From the NCBI GenBank assembly GCA_009885185.1, contig VFLF01000317.1, positions 1 through 16,352 on the forward strand: a DNA stretch of 16,352 nt, written 5' to 3'. Made by a program: the position numbers and the translations under genes. The notes below the pieces were generated by a model that was not told the DNA's origin, ran no database searches, and saw only the letters and a program-made list of their open reading frames with translations. The DNA is from Nitrosomonadales bacterium (GTDB taxonomy: Bacteria > Pseudomonadota > Gammaproteobacteria > Burkholderiales > SG8-41). This document shows positions 7,677 to 15,512 of the stretch, piece by piece (positions within the stretch are counted from its first letter, which is position 1; every line of letters begins with the position of its first letter).

Positions 7677-8333
7677 CTACGCGTGGCCGGCGTCCCGCAC
7701 CAGAATCACATGCACGCGGTACGGCCCATGCGCGCCGAATGTCAACGTTTGTTCAATATCCGCCGTGCGCGACGGGCCGGAAATGAAATTCACCGCGCGC
7801 GGCGGGTAATCCGGCGTTTCACGCAGGCGCTGCCAGGCTTCTTCCATGGCGGGCACGATCTGTGACACCCGCACCACCGCGATATGCGTTTCGGGCAGCA
7901 GACTGGTGACCGGCGGCGTGTGCGCGCCGGAGAGCGTCATCAGCGTGCCGGTCTCGGCGATGGCGCAGAATACTTCGGTGATGCCCACCAGATCGGATGC
8001 ACGAGCCGGACGCGCCTCGACCGACAAGCCGTGCGCGGCCCAGTCCAGATCGCCCAGCGCACGCCAGCACACCGCGTTCATCGGCAAGGCGTGCGACGAC
8101 AGGTAATCCGCCGCGGCAGCAGGCACATGCGCCAGTTCCGCGACATCAACCACCGACGACGACAAAGCCAGTGCCTTCGCACGAAACAGCGCAAGCAGAT
8201 CGCCGGTCACGGCGGGGCGCGCACTCAACGCCTTGGCTTCAAGCCGTGCGCGCACGTGGCCAGCCGCGCCATCGCCCTCCGCGCGATGCAGCGATGCACG
8301 AATGCGCCCCAGCACGCCATCACGCGCACTCAC
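7677..8333 (-). CDS. lutC: LutC-like LUD-domain protein
   Basis: A 218-residue cytosolic protein of the LutC/YkgG (LUD domain, DUF162) family. Diagnostic motifs are GITEVFCAIAETGTLM (117-132), LLPETHIAVV (145-154) and SGPSRTADIEQTLTFGAHGP (185-204). LutC acts with LutA and LutB in the iron-sulfur complex that oxidises L-lactate (or a related hydroxyacid) to the keto acid. The start is a GTG at 8333; the next in-frame start candidates would remove conserved-looking N-terminal sequence (GRIRASL). No strong Shine-Dalgarno is seen. It is separated from lutB by mmsA, and no lutA lies in the window. A short tandem repeat occupies the 56-bp gap after mmsA. It may work with lutB on a hydroxyacid other than lactate. 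Confidence 0.92.
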   Translation of the reverse strand: MSARDGVLGRIRASLHRAEGDGAAGHVRARLEAKALSARPAVTGDLLALFRAKALALSSSVVDVAELAHVPAAAADYLSSHALPMNAVCWRALGDLDWAAHGLSVEARPARASDLVGITEVFCAIAETGTLMTLSGAHTPPVTSLLPETHIAVVRVSQIVPAMEEAWQRLRETPDYPPRAVNFISGPSRTADIEQTLTFGAHGPYRVHVILVRDAGHA

Positions 8334-8345
8334 GCCGCTCTTACC

Positions 8346-8377
8346 CGTTCACTCGTTAACTCGTTCACCCGTTCACG
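8346..8377. repeat. Four 8-bp tandem repeats between mmsA and lutC
   Basis: Units CGTTCACT, CGTTAACT, CGTTCACC and CGTTCACG follow each other without spacing (8346-8353, 8354-8361, 8362-8369, 8370-8377). They fall in the short gap between the mmsA stop (8390) and the lutC GTG (8333). Imperfect units suggest slipped-strand expansion that has since drifted. Any effect on lutC translation is unknown. Confidence 0.85.
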
Positions 8378-8389
8378 CCTTTGCAGTTG

Positions 8390-9925
8390 TCACCCCAGCG
8401 TCGGCATATTGAACCCGGTCGGCACCGCATTCGCATCCGGCCACCGCGTCGAAATCACCTTGCCGCGCGTATAGAACCGCACGCCTTCCATACCATGCAC
8501 GTGGGTGTCGCCGAACAACGACTGCCGCCAGCCGCCGAAGGAGAAAAACGCCACCGGCACCGGGATCGGCACGTTGATGCCGACCATGCCGACTTCGATT
8601 TCGCGCTCGAACTTACGCGCGGCGCCGCCGGAGCGCGTGAACACCGCCGTGCCATTCGCGTAAGGATTGACGTTGATGAGCGCAATCGCTTCATCGAGCG
8701 TTTTAACCCGCACCACCGACAGCACCGGGCCGAAAATCTCGTCCTTGTAAATACTCATCTGCGGCTTGACGTGATCGAACAGCGATGCGCCGAGGAAGAA
8801 ACCTTCCTTCGACGTAAACGTACGCCCGTCGAGCGCCAGCGTTGCGCCTTCGGCCACGCCTTTATCCACATAGCCGGCCACTTTGTCGCGATGCGCCTGC
8901 GTCACCAGCGGCCCCATGTCCGGCTCTTTGCCATCGACCAGGCCCGCGCCCGGCCCGATGCGCAGACTCGCGGCTTTTTTCTTGATGGTCGCCACCAGCG
9001 CATCACCGATATCGCCCACCGCCACCACCGCCGAAATCGCCATGCAGCGCTCGCCCGCCGAGCCGTAGCCAGCGCCGATCAGTGAATCGGCGACGAAATC
9101 CAGATCGGCCGCGCTGTTCATGTCTGGCAGCACCACCGCGTGGTTCTTCGCGCCGCCGAGTGCCTGCACGCGCTTGCCGGACTTCGCGCAGGTTTCGTAG
9201 ATATATTTCGCAATCGGCGTGGAGCCGACAAACGAAATCGCCTTGATCTCCGGGTGATTCAAAATCGCATCCACCGCCTGCTTGTCGCCATGCACGATGT
9301 TGAACACGCCGTCGGGCAAGCCTGACTCTTTGAACAACTCGGCCAGCCGCATCGCGGTCGAAGGCACTTTCTCCGAGGGTTTCAGCACAAAGGTGTTGCC
9401 GCAGGCTATCGCCACCGGATACATCCACAGCGGCACCATCGCCGGAAAATTAAACGGCGTGATCCCCGCGCACACGCCCAACGGCTGGCGCAGCGAATGA
9501 CAATCCACGCCACTGCCGACTTCCTCGCTGTGCTCGCCCTTGAGTAAGTGCGGAATGCCCATCGCAAACTCGACCACCTCCAGCCCGCGCTGCACCGAAC
9601 CACCAGCATCGGAGAGCGTCTTGCCGTGCTCGGCAGTGATCAACGCCGCAAGCTCGCCACGATGCGCGTCGATCAGCTCGCGATACTTCATCAAAATGCG
9701 CGCGCGCCGCAGCGGCGGCGTGTCGCGCCACGCGGGAAACGCCGCCTGCGCGGCCTTCACCGCCGTATCCACATCCGCTTCATTGCACAGCGGCACTTTG
9801 CCGGTCAGCACGCCGGTAGCCGGGTTGGTGATGTCGCCCATGCGGGTTGTGGTGGCTGCAGCAGGCTTGTTATTGATCCACAGGGGAATGTTTTTAACTA
9901 CTTTATTTTCAACAGGTTTATTCAT
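8390..9925 (-). CDS. mmsA: CoA-acylating (methyl)malonate-semialdehyde dehydrogenase
   Basis: A 511-residue aldehyde dehydrogenase of the MmsA/IolA branch, which oxidises methylmalonate semialdehyde to propionyl-CoA (or malonate semialdehyde to acetyl-CoA), releasing CO2 and NADH. Features: ITPFNFPAMVPLWM (155-168), SFVGST (231-236) and GGAKNH (257-262), where N replaces the usual ALDH glutamate, as expected for the CoA-dependent enzyme. The catalytic cysteine is C294 in GERCMAIS, and near the C-terminus are VGINVPIPVPVAFFSFGGW and FYTRGKVISTRW. Length is normal. The ATG at 9925 overlaps the lutB TAA by one base (TAATG), with GGAG 6 nt upstream inside lutB. In known pathways it completes valine or inositol catabolism; here it sits unusually between lutB and lutC. 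Confidence 0.95.
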   Translation of the reverse strand: MNKPVENKVVKNIPLWINNKPAAATTTRMGDITNPATGVLTGKVPLCNEADVDTAVKAAQAAFPAWRDTPPLRRARILMKYRELIDAHRGELAALITAEHGKTLSDAGGSVQRGLEVVEFAMGIPHLLKGEHSEEVGSGVDCHSLRQPLGVCAGITPFNFPAMVPLWMYPVAIACGNTFVLKPSEKVPSTAMRLAELFKESGLPDGVFNIVHGDKQAVDAILNHPEIKAISFVGSTPIAKYIYETCAKSGKRVQALGGAKNHAVVLPDMNSAADLDFVADSLIGAGYGSAGERCMAISAVVAVGDIGDALVATIKKKAASLRIGPGAGLVDGKEPDMGPLVTQAHRDKVAGYVDKGVAEGATLALDGRTFTSKEGFFLGASLFDHVKPQMSIYKDEIFGPVLSVVRVKTLDEAIALINVNPYANGTAVFTRSGGAARKFEREIEVGMVGINVPIPVPVAFFSFGGWRQSLFGDTHVHGMEGVRFYTRGKVISTRWPDANAVPTGFNMPTLG

Positions 9926-11334
9926 TACCGACTCCGTGTTCTTGCTTGATAAAGTTCTCTGAAAGTTTTTCCCTGCGGCGCGGGCATGTCGCGCCCTTGC
10001 GTCCAGCCGCCACCGAAGGGTAGTTTATGTATCAGTTTATCGCTGCTGCCCATCACCGCCAGCACGCGCGCGGCAATTTTGGTGAGCATCGCATAAATCG
10101 CCGGGCGTTGCGCGGCCCAGCGCCACGCGGCGAGGCCCCACCTTTCCATCGGCGGTTTCAAGCCCTGATCGAATTGTTTTTCACGCAGCTTGCGCATCAA
10201 ATCCGGCAGCGGAATTTTCACCGGGCACACCACGCCGCATTGATTGCACAGCGTGGAGGCATTCGGCAAATCCAGCGCGTTTTCCAGCCCGACGTAGGTG
10301 GGCGTGAGTATCGACCCCATCGGCCCCGGATACACCCAGCCGTAAGCGTGCCCGCCGACGCTTTGATACACCGGGCAGTGATTCATGCACGCGCCGCAGC
10401 GGATGCAGCGCAGCATGTCCTGCATCTCCGTGCCCAGCAGCTTAGTGCGGCCGCCGTCGAGCAGGATGATATGAAAATGTTCCGGGCCGTCGGTATCGCC
10501 TTCACGCTTGGGGCCGGTGGTGAACGAAATGTAATTGGTAATCGTCTGCCCCGTGCCATGGCGCGGCAGCAAGCGTATCAAGGTCGTGAGGTCCTCCAGC
10601 GTCGGCACCACTTTTTCAATGCCGGTAATCGCCACATGCACGCGCGGCAGCGTCGTCACCATGCGCCCGTTGCCTTCGTTGGTGACAATCAGCGTCGAGC
10701 CGGTCTCCGCAATAATAAAATTCGCGCCGGATATGCCCATGTCCGCGCTGACAAAATGCGGGCGCAGTTGCTCGCGCGCCTCTTTGCACAATTCAGGGAT
10801 GCCGGTTTTGCGCGGCAGATGATGCTTTTCCGCAAACAAATCCGAGACTTGGTCCTTCGATTTATGCACCACCGGCGCGACGATGTGCGAGGGCGGCTCC
10901 TTCGCCAGTTGCAAAATGTATTCGCCGAGGTCCGTTTCCACCACCTGCACGCCGGCGGCTTCCAGCGCATCGTTCAACGCGCATTCCTCGCTCACCATCG
11001 ACTTCGATTTCACCGCCTTCTTCACATCGTATTTCGCCGCCAACTCACACACGATGCGGTTCACATCGGCGGTCGTTTCCGCCCAATGCACCACAGCGCC
11101 GCGCGCCGCGGCGTTACGCTCGAACGCCTCCAGATACAAATCCAGATGATCCAGCGTGCGTGCGCGTATCGCCGCCGCTGCATCGCGTATCGCCGAAAAG
11201 TTATCCAGCTCCGCCACGCGATCGGCGCGGCCCTTGACGAAATTGCCTTGCAGCTTTTTCAGCGCGCCTTGCAGATTGGTGTCGGCGAGCTTTTCGCGCG
11301 AGCGGGCTTTGAATTGGTGGGAGGTGAGTTGCAT
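9925..11334 (-). CDS. lutB: LutB-like iron-sulfur protein with LUD domain
   Basis: A 469-residue protein of the LutB/YkgF family. The N-terminal LUD domain shows SEECALNDALEAAG (115-128), GISGANFIIAETGSTL (200-215) and SFTTGPKREGD (270-280). The C-terminal ferredoxin-like part has one complete cluster motif, C310-C313-C316-C320-P. A second reads C363-C366-C370-P, a three-cysteine version. A Trp/Arg-rich tail of about 90 residues follows, as in other family members. It should carry two iron-sulfur clusters and pass electrons from a hydroxyacid (lactate in the known system). It is the first gene of its transcript: a good promoter candidate lies about 30 bp upstream, although no strong Shine-Dalgarno is visible at the ATG. 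The stop codon overlaps the mmsA start by one base. No lutA is present upstream. Confidence 0.93.
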   Translation of the reverse strand: MQLTSHQFKARSREKLADTNLQGALKKLQGNFVKGRADRVAELDNFSAIRDAAAAIRARTLDHLDLYLEAFERNAAARGAVVHWAETTADVNRIVCELAAKYDVKKAVKSKSMVSEECALNDALEAAGVQVVETDLGEYILQLAKEPPSHIVAPVVHKSKDQVSDLFAEKHHLPRKTGIPELCKEAREQLRPHFVSADMGISGANFIIAETGSTLIVTNEGNGRMVTTLPRVHVAITGIEKVVPTLEDLTTLIRLLPRHGTGQTITNYISFTTGPKREGDTDGPEHFHIILLDGGRTKLLGTEMQDMLRCIRCGACMNHCPVYQSVGGHAYGWVYPGPMGSILTPTYVGLENALDLPNASTLCNQCGVVCPVKIPLPDLMRKLREKQFDQGLKPPMERWGLAAWRWAAQRPAIYAMLTKIAARVLAVMGSSDKLIHKLPFGGGWTQGRDMPAPQGKTFRELYQARTRSR

Positions 11335-11367
11335 GGATTGAATGAGCGCGACAAATACTACACCAGA

Positions 11368-11395
11368 ATTATTGCCACGCAGAATTCGTTCTCAA
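11368..11395 (-). promoter_or_regulatory. Probable sigma70 promoter for lutB-mmsA-lutC
   Basis: Minus-strand TTGAGA (11395-11390) and AATAAT (11373-11368) each match the consensus hexamers at five of six positions and are separated by 16 bp. A transcript starting near 11361 would have a leader of about 27 nt before the lutB ATG. Confidence 0.45.
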
Positions 11396-11618
11396 CGCGA
11401 CAGGCTCAACCCGCACCAAATCGATGCGCGGAGCGGTTTGCAAATTCCAGAAAATCGATATTGACGCCCCTCCTCTGAATCAGGGATGGAAATCTGCATA
11501 ACGAAAACTCTGCTCCGACAAATCAATGACTTGCCGGTGTTCCGGTTAATAGCGCACGCTATGATACAAACCAGTCGGTCGCTTTCTCGCCGGCCCGTGG
11601 GAAAGTCCCTGCCGTTGC

Positions 11619-11639
11619 ATGCCTATTGCACATAGGCAT
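11619..11639. repeat. Perfect inverted repeat (8-bp arms, 5-bp centre)
   Basis: ATGCCTAT (11619-11626) and ATAGGCAT (11632-11639) are exact reverse complements around TGCAC. It lies about 70 bp upstream of the plus-strand 521-aa gene. No T-tract follows on the plus strand, so it is more likely an operator or RNA hairpin than a terminator. Confidence 0.7.
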
Positions 11640-11708
11640 AGTACATAGAGGGCGCCTGCGGCCAGGTTTTTTCGATACAATACGTCGTCATGAAATTCCC
11701 GGCTCAAC

Positions 11709-13274
11709 ATGCTTAACTGGTTCGGTCACCGCAAGTCGGACGGCAAACCAACATACCGCGGTGCGCGTGATGTTATTGCGAGACTAGTTGATCCCGATGC
11801 GGTTAAAAATATCGTTGCCGTTGCCACGGCGCTGGATGCGCTGACGAACAATACCGATCTGTCGATAGCGGATCGTTTTGACGAAATCCAGATGCTGGAT
11901 GCCGCGGCGCAACCCCGCTTGTTCGGCATGACCAAAGAGTACCTTGCAACGCCGCGCCATAAAAAGGTGCGTGAGAGCCAATTGTGGGGGGGCGCCTACA
12001 ACTATCTGCAGGAGTTGTACAACGCCTATCTTTTTTGTTTACAGCGCTATGAAGCCGATCCGCAGGGTTCCACGCGCTTCAGACTGAAATTACCGATCAC
12101 GGTTGCTCGTGCGCTGCGCGCGTTGCGCTTGCAGTTGAAATGGACGTTGCTGCGCTATATCACACCGGAGCCGCGCCTCTGGACGGAAATGGCCGGCTTG
12201 TATGCATTTGCGGTGTCGAATGGAATCGCCGAGGAGGAAGTGCTGCTTTATCCCGGCCGGCACATTACCGTCAGGGAAGAGTTCGTCAAAGGATTGATGA
12301 TCGCGGCATGCTCAAACGACAGCCTGCGGCCGGCGGAACTGGATGTTGCCACACGGTTGGTCGATCATTACTCGGCGCATTTTGTCATTGCAGACCACCC
12401 CTTCGAAGGCTGCACGCATTGGTTTGATATACACGATCCGCGCTCGCCGGTACGCACCGCAAAAGTGCCGCCTGAAAATACTGTTGCTCGGTACATAGGC
12501 GCCGGCGCCGCGCTGGTTGAACTTGAGACGGTGCGGGCGCAAATCGCCTACACCGGCGTCGTGCCGAAGGAGTTGCTTTTTTACGAAAAGCAGGACGATC
12601 AACTCCTGTTGGCGGCACTCAATCATCTGGCGCTGGACTGGGCCGGAAAAACCCAGGCACGCAAGGACGAGCGCCGAAAAATCACCTCCCGCGTCACTGT
12701 CGTGCCGGGGTTGCCGGAGATTTTCCGCGCGCTGGATTTCGCGGTGAATGATTCTTTGGATTTTACCGATCAGCTCACAGCGGAGAGTTGGGTCGTGGAA
12801 GATACCAGCGCAGGCGGCTATGGCGCAGTGATCCCCGCGATTGCCGGCGATTGGGTGGAGGTCGGCAGTCTCCTCGGCATTGAAGGCAGCTCGATCCGTG
12901 ACTGGCGTATCGGCGTGATTCGCCGCGTCAATCGTCTTCAGGGTGATCGGCAGCGTGTTGGTGTGCAACTGCTGGGCAGTGGCGCGGCGTTGGTGACGCT
13001 CAGGCAAAAGGACGCGCGCGTGGAGGCTACCTCCGACACCCCCTACCCTGTCGAGACCGCGGTCTTGATTTCGCGAAATCCAGAGTCACAGAATGAGGTG
13101 GAGGTCATGGTGCGTAGCGGGGTGTTCACCAGCATGAATGACAGCGAGATGATACTGGGCGACAAACAATTTCGCCTCAAACCAGTCAGGATTGAGGAAC
13201 GTAGCGCAAGCACAGAACGCGTTACACTAAAAGTGTTGGCGTCCTCGTCAGTGCGGCCCCCGTCCAAGGCATAG
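11709..13274 (+). CDS. Uncharacterised 521-residue protein, possible degenerate PilZ-like region
   Basis: I do not firmly recognise this gene. It is soluble, with no signal peptide or membrane segment. The N-terminal two thirds look mainly alpha-helical (e.g. ARALRALRLQLKWTLLRY, 133-150), while the C-terminal 200 residues look beta-rich. Residues 318-328 are basic (RKDERRKITSR) and include an RxxxR pattern. DTSAGG at 365-370 fits the DxSxxG motif of PilZ c-di-GMP-binding domains, though the spacing of about 40 residues between the two is longer than usual. It could therefore be a c-di-GMP-responsive protein, but this rests on motif matching only. The ATG at 11709 has no clear Shine-Dalgarno. 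It is the only plus-strand gene and converges on the FimV-like gene with 2 bp between stops. Confidence 0.85.
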   Translation: MLNWFGHRKSDGKPTYRGARDVIARLVDPDAVKNIVAVATALDALTNNTDLSIADRFDEIQMLDAAAQPRLFGMTKEYLATPRHKKVRESQLWGGAYNYLQELYNAYLFCLQRYEADPQGSTRFRLKLPITVARALRALRLQLKWTLLRYITPEPRLWTEMAGLYAFAVSNGIAEEEVLLYPGRHITVREEFVKGLMIAACSNDSLRPAELDVATRLVDHYSAHFVIADHPFEGCTHWFDIHDPRSPVRTAKVPPENTVARYIGAGAALVELETVRAQIAYTGVVPKELLFYEKQDDQLLLAALNHLALDWAGKTQARKDERRKITSRVTVVPGLPEIFRALDFAVNDSLDFTDQLTAESWVVEDTSAGGYGAVIPAIAGDWVEVGSLLGIEGSSIRDWRIGVIRRVNRLQGDRQRVGVQLLGSGAALVTLRQKDARVEATSDTPYPVETAVLISRNPESQNEVEVMVRSGVFTSMNDSEMILGDKQFRLKPVRIEERSASTERVTLKVLASSSVRPPSKA

Positions 13275-13276
13275 CG

Positions 13277-14329
13277 CTACTTCTGCCGTTCTCCGGCGGC
13301 GGGAGCGCCCGTCGCGGCCTTTTCCAGTCTCTTGATGCGTTCGTTGGCGTCATTCAGCGCGCGTTCGCGTGCCGCCAGATCTTCCTCGAGCATGCGCACC
13401 CTGTTTTCGATCGACAATGCCTTGCCGTCCGGCACGCCGCTCGATAGCTTGACGACAGGCTTGCCCTTCTCACCGGTTTTCGCCGGTGCCGCAGCCTTGT
13501 CCGCAAGGGGTGGCGTCCGGGGTTTGGCTGCACTTTCTTCCGCTGCGGGCGTTGGGCGGTTCGAGGCCCAAGCGGAGGTTTGGGTACGCAGGGCTTGCGC
13601 GGACTCTGTCTGGGATAACGCCGCAATCTGATCGGCAACCGGAATGCGCAGGCGATGACCCGCCTTGAGCAGATTCATGTTGTTGTTGATGAACGCCGTG
13701 GGATTGTTGCGGAAAATTCCCAGCATGGTTTGTTCGACGGTAGCATTCGTCGGGCGCACCCTGGCAGCGATGCGCGACAATGTTTCGCCGCTCCGCACGG
13801 GGCCATACTCGCTGTAGGCTGCGGAGATGGGCGCCGGCGCCGGCGTCTTGGTTTCCGCCACGGCAGCCGGTGGGCGTGGATCGGCTTCAGCGGACCTTGG
13901 GGGCATGATCTCGGGCGGATCAAGGAGCACGACGAACTCACGCGTGATCGAACCGGATATCGATGTCAATTCAATCACCAGATTTACAAAGGGTTCGTAT
14001 ATGGGTTTTGCCGACGTCACCCGGATGAAAGGCACGCCATTAACGCGTTGTTCGATCGAAAGGCGAATGCCGCTGTTGCCCGCAGCGCCTATGGGCAGGC
14101 TGGACCTCTCGTATGCATGTGCCGATCCCAGTTTCGCGTTGAGCGTGCCGCGCTCCTCTTTGGCAATCGAAATAAGTTCGATTTCGACGTGCAGTTGCTG
14201 TCCAAGCGAGGACAGCACGTTGAACCTGCCCATACCCACCGCACTGGCCGTGGAGGCGAAGACGGCGAGCAGCGCAAAGGCAAAATAAGGAAAATGTCTT
14301 TTTGTCACTTTTGTCACCAGACTACGCAT
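13277..14329 (-). CDS. FimV N-terminal-domain protein with LysM, short form
   Basis: A 350-residue secreted protein. The preferred ATG at 14329 has AAAGGGA just upstream and gives a clean signal peptide (basic start, then FPYFAFALLAVFASTASA; cleavage near residue 30). An upstream GTG at 14380 would add 17 residues ahead of it. Residues about 32-140 match the FimV N-terminal domain (LSSLGQQLHVEIELIS; IRVTSAKPIYEPFVNLVIEL; REFVVLLDPPE). A Pro/Ala-rich linker follows, then a LysM peptidoglycan-binding motif (about 178-230: GETLSRIA through NLLKAGHRLRIP). It ends in another Pro/Ala linker and a predicted coiled coil (about 308-337). FimV proteins act in polar pilus and secretion assembly; this one lacks the large acidic TPR-bearing C-terminus of the roughly 900-residue form, so it may be a stand-alone variant. 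Confidence 0.88.
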   Translation of the reverse strand: MRSLVTKVTKRHFPYFAFALLAVFASTASAVGMGRFNVLSSLGQQLHVEIELISIAKEERGTLNAKLGSAHAYERSSLPIGAAGNSGIRLSIEQRVNGVPFIRVTSAKPIYEPFVNLVIELTSISGSITREFVVLLDPPEIMPPRSAEADPRPPAAVAETKTPAPAPISAAYSEYGPVRSGETLSRIAARVRPTNATVEQTMLGIFRNNPTAFINNNMNLLKAGHRLRIPVADQIAALSQTESAQALRTQTSAWASNRPTPAAEESAAKPRTPPLADKAAAPAKTGEKGKPVVKLSSGVPDGKALSIENRVRMLEEDLAARERALNDANERIKRLEKAATGAPAAGERQK

Positions 14330-14507
14330 ATATCCCTTTGTGAACTTTGCAGTTTGTAGCGAATACCCGACGCAGAGCACAGCCCATAAAACACCATCCG
14401 CCTTAACGAAACCGTAACATATTCTACAACGGTAACCTAAGGCGCGGCGCTTATCCTGCGTGCGTCACTTCCACAAACCCTATCCGCCGGCGTGGATGCG
14501 CGGTTTT

Positions 14508-15470
14508 TCAGGCGCCGAATGAGACCGGCGTCAGCAGCGGCTTGCCGGCAAAATGCGCGTTCAGATTGGCGAGTATCAATTCGGTCGCGGCAGTCTGTGA
14601 CTCCGGCGCGCCCGCCGCGCAATGCGGCGTGATCACCACGTTGTCGAGTTTCAGCAGTTCAGGCAGCAAAGGCGGCAGGCCAGGCTCGCCCTCAAGCACA
14701 TCCAGCCCCGCGCCCGCGATGCGCTTGTCGCGCAGCGCGTCGAGCAGTGCCGCCGTGTCCACCACCGTGCCGCGTCCGACGTTGACGACATAACCTTTCG
14801 GCCCCAGTGCCGCGAGCACTTCCACGTTGACGAGATGCCGCGTGCCCGCGCCGCCGGGCGTGGCGGCGATGAGAAAATCAGCCCACCGCGCCATCTCGAT
14901 CACGCTCGCGAAGTGCCGATACGGCGCGTCGGCCACTGCGTTGCGCGTGAAGTACCCCACCTCCATGTCAAAGCCGCGCACGGCGCGATGCGCAATGCGT
15001 CCGCCGATGTGCCCTAGGCCCAGCAGCCCTAGACGCTTGCCGAAAATGATCTGCGTATCGACGCGCCATTGGTCCTGCCAGCCACCCGCATGCACGTGAC
15101 TGTCGGCCGCGCGCAGATGCCGCACGGCCGCCAGTAACAGCGTGATCGCGGAGTCGGCAACCGCCGTTGCGTTCGTGCCGGGGCTGTGCGCCACCGCGAT
15201 GCCGCGCTGCTTCGCCGCGGCCAAATCCACTGCCTCATAACCCGCGCCGACGGTGCAGATAATTTCCAGCTTCGGCAATAACTCCATTTCGGCGGCGGAA
15301 AGACCGCCGCGCCCGTTGGTCAGCACGCCCTTAACACTTTCACTCGCCTCGCGTATGGCATCCTCGCGGCTCGGCGCCTTTGCGCCCTCGCGCACGGCAT
15401 AACCAGCCGCGGTGAACGCGGCCAGACGTTCGCGGCTGAGATTTCTTAACGACAGTATGCCTGTGGTCAT
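14508..15470 (-). CDS. D-isomer-specific 2-hydroxyacid dehydrogenase (second paralogue)
   Basis: A complete 320-residue NAD(P)-dependent 2-hydroxyacid dehydrogenase. The nucleotide-binding loop is GLGHIG (151-156); catalytic residues are R233 (in NVGRGT), E262 (in LEGEP) and H283 (in TPHCAAGAPES). An AGYEAVD segment (76-82) takes the place of the VGYNNID of the paralogue at 1310-2272, so substrate preference may differ. The ATG at 15470 has AAGGAG 5 nt upstream. It follows the ketopantoate-reductase-like gene by 42 bp and is probably co-transcribed with it. The following 178 bp up to the FimV-like start contain no gene and no clear terminator. Reduction of glyoxylate, hydroxypyruvate or a related 2-keto acid is likely. 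Confidence 0.92.
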   Translation of the reverse strand: MTTGILSLRNLSRERLAAFTAAGYAVREGAKAPSREDAIREASESVKGVLTNGRGGLSAAEMELLPKLEIICTVGAGYEAVDLAAAKQRGIAVAHSPGTNATAVADSAITLLLAAVRHLRAADSHVHAGGWQDQWRVDTQIIFGKRLGLLGLGHIGGRIAHRAVRGFDMEVGYFTRNAVADAPYRHFASVIEMARWADFLIAATPGGAGTRHLVNVEVLAALGPKGYVVNVGRGTVVDTAALLDALRDKRIAGAGLDVLEGEPGLPPLLPELLKLDNVVITPHCAAGAPESQTAATELILANLNAHFAGKPLLTPVSFGA

Positions 15471-15512
15471 GGGGGCTCCTTCAACAATACCCTGTTGGCG
15501 TCAGAGCGCGCA

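Larger units (their letters stand above)
11335..11708. other. Divergent intergenic region between lutB and the 521-aa gene
   Basis: These 374 bp separate two divergently transcribed genes and hold no convincing coding sequence. I see a minus-strand promoter for lutB at 11368-11395 and an 8-bp-stem inverted repeat at 11619-11639. There is a short CCTG/CAGG hairpin with six T (11655-11672), too weak to call a terminator. On the plus strand a TACAAT hexamer (11676-11681) could be the -10 of the downstream gene, but no matching -35 is found. A regulator may bind here; none is encoded in the window. Confidence 0.6.

Noticed and set aside
10027..11478. Long plus-strand open frame of 483 codons opposite lutB
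   Set aside because: It is rich in His/Arg with no family resemblance, and lies exactly antisense to a clear iron-sulfur protein; it is a high-GC shadow.
11590..11615. GGGAAAGTCCC resembling part of an RNase P RNA
   Set aside because: Only a short match; the conserved surrounding RNA structure is absent.
11655..11672. CCTG/CAGG hairpin with six T on the plus strand
   Set aside because: A 4-bp stem is too weak, and it would lie just before a gene with no transcript to end upstream.
14330..14380. Upstream GTG start for the FimV-like gene
   Set aside because: It would place 17 residues before a good signal peptide; the ATG at 14329 has AAAGGGA just upstream.
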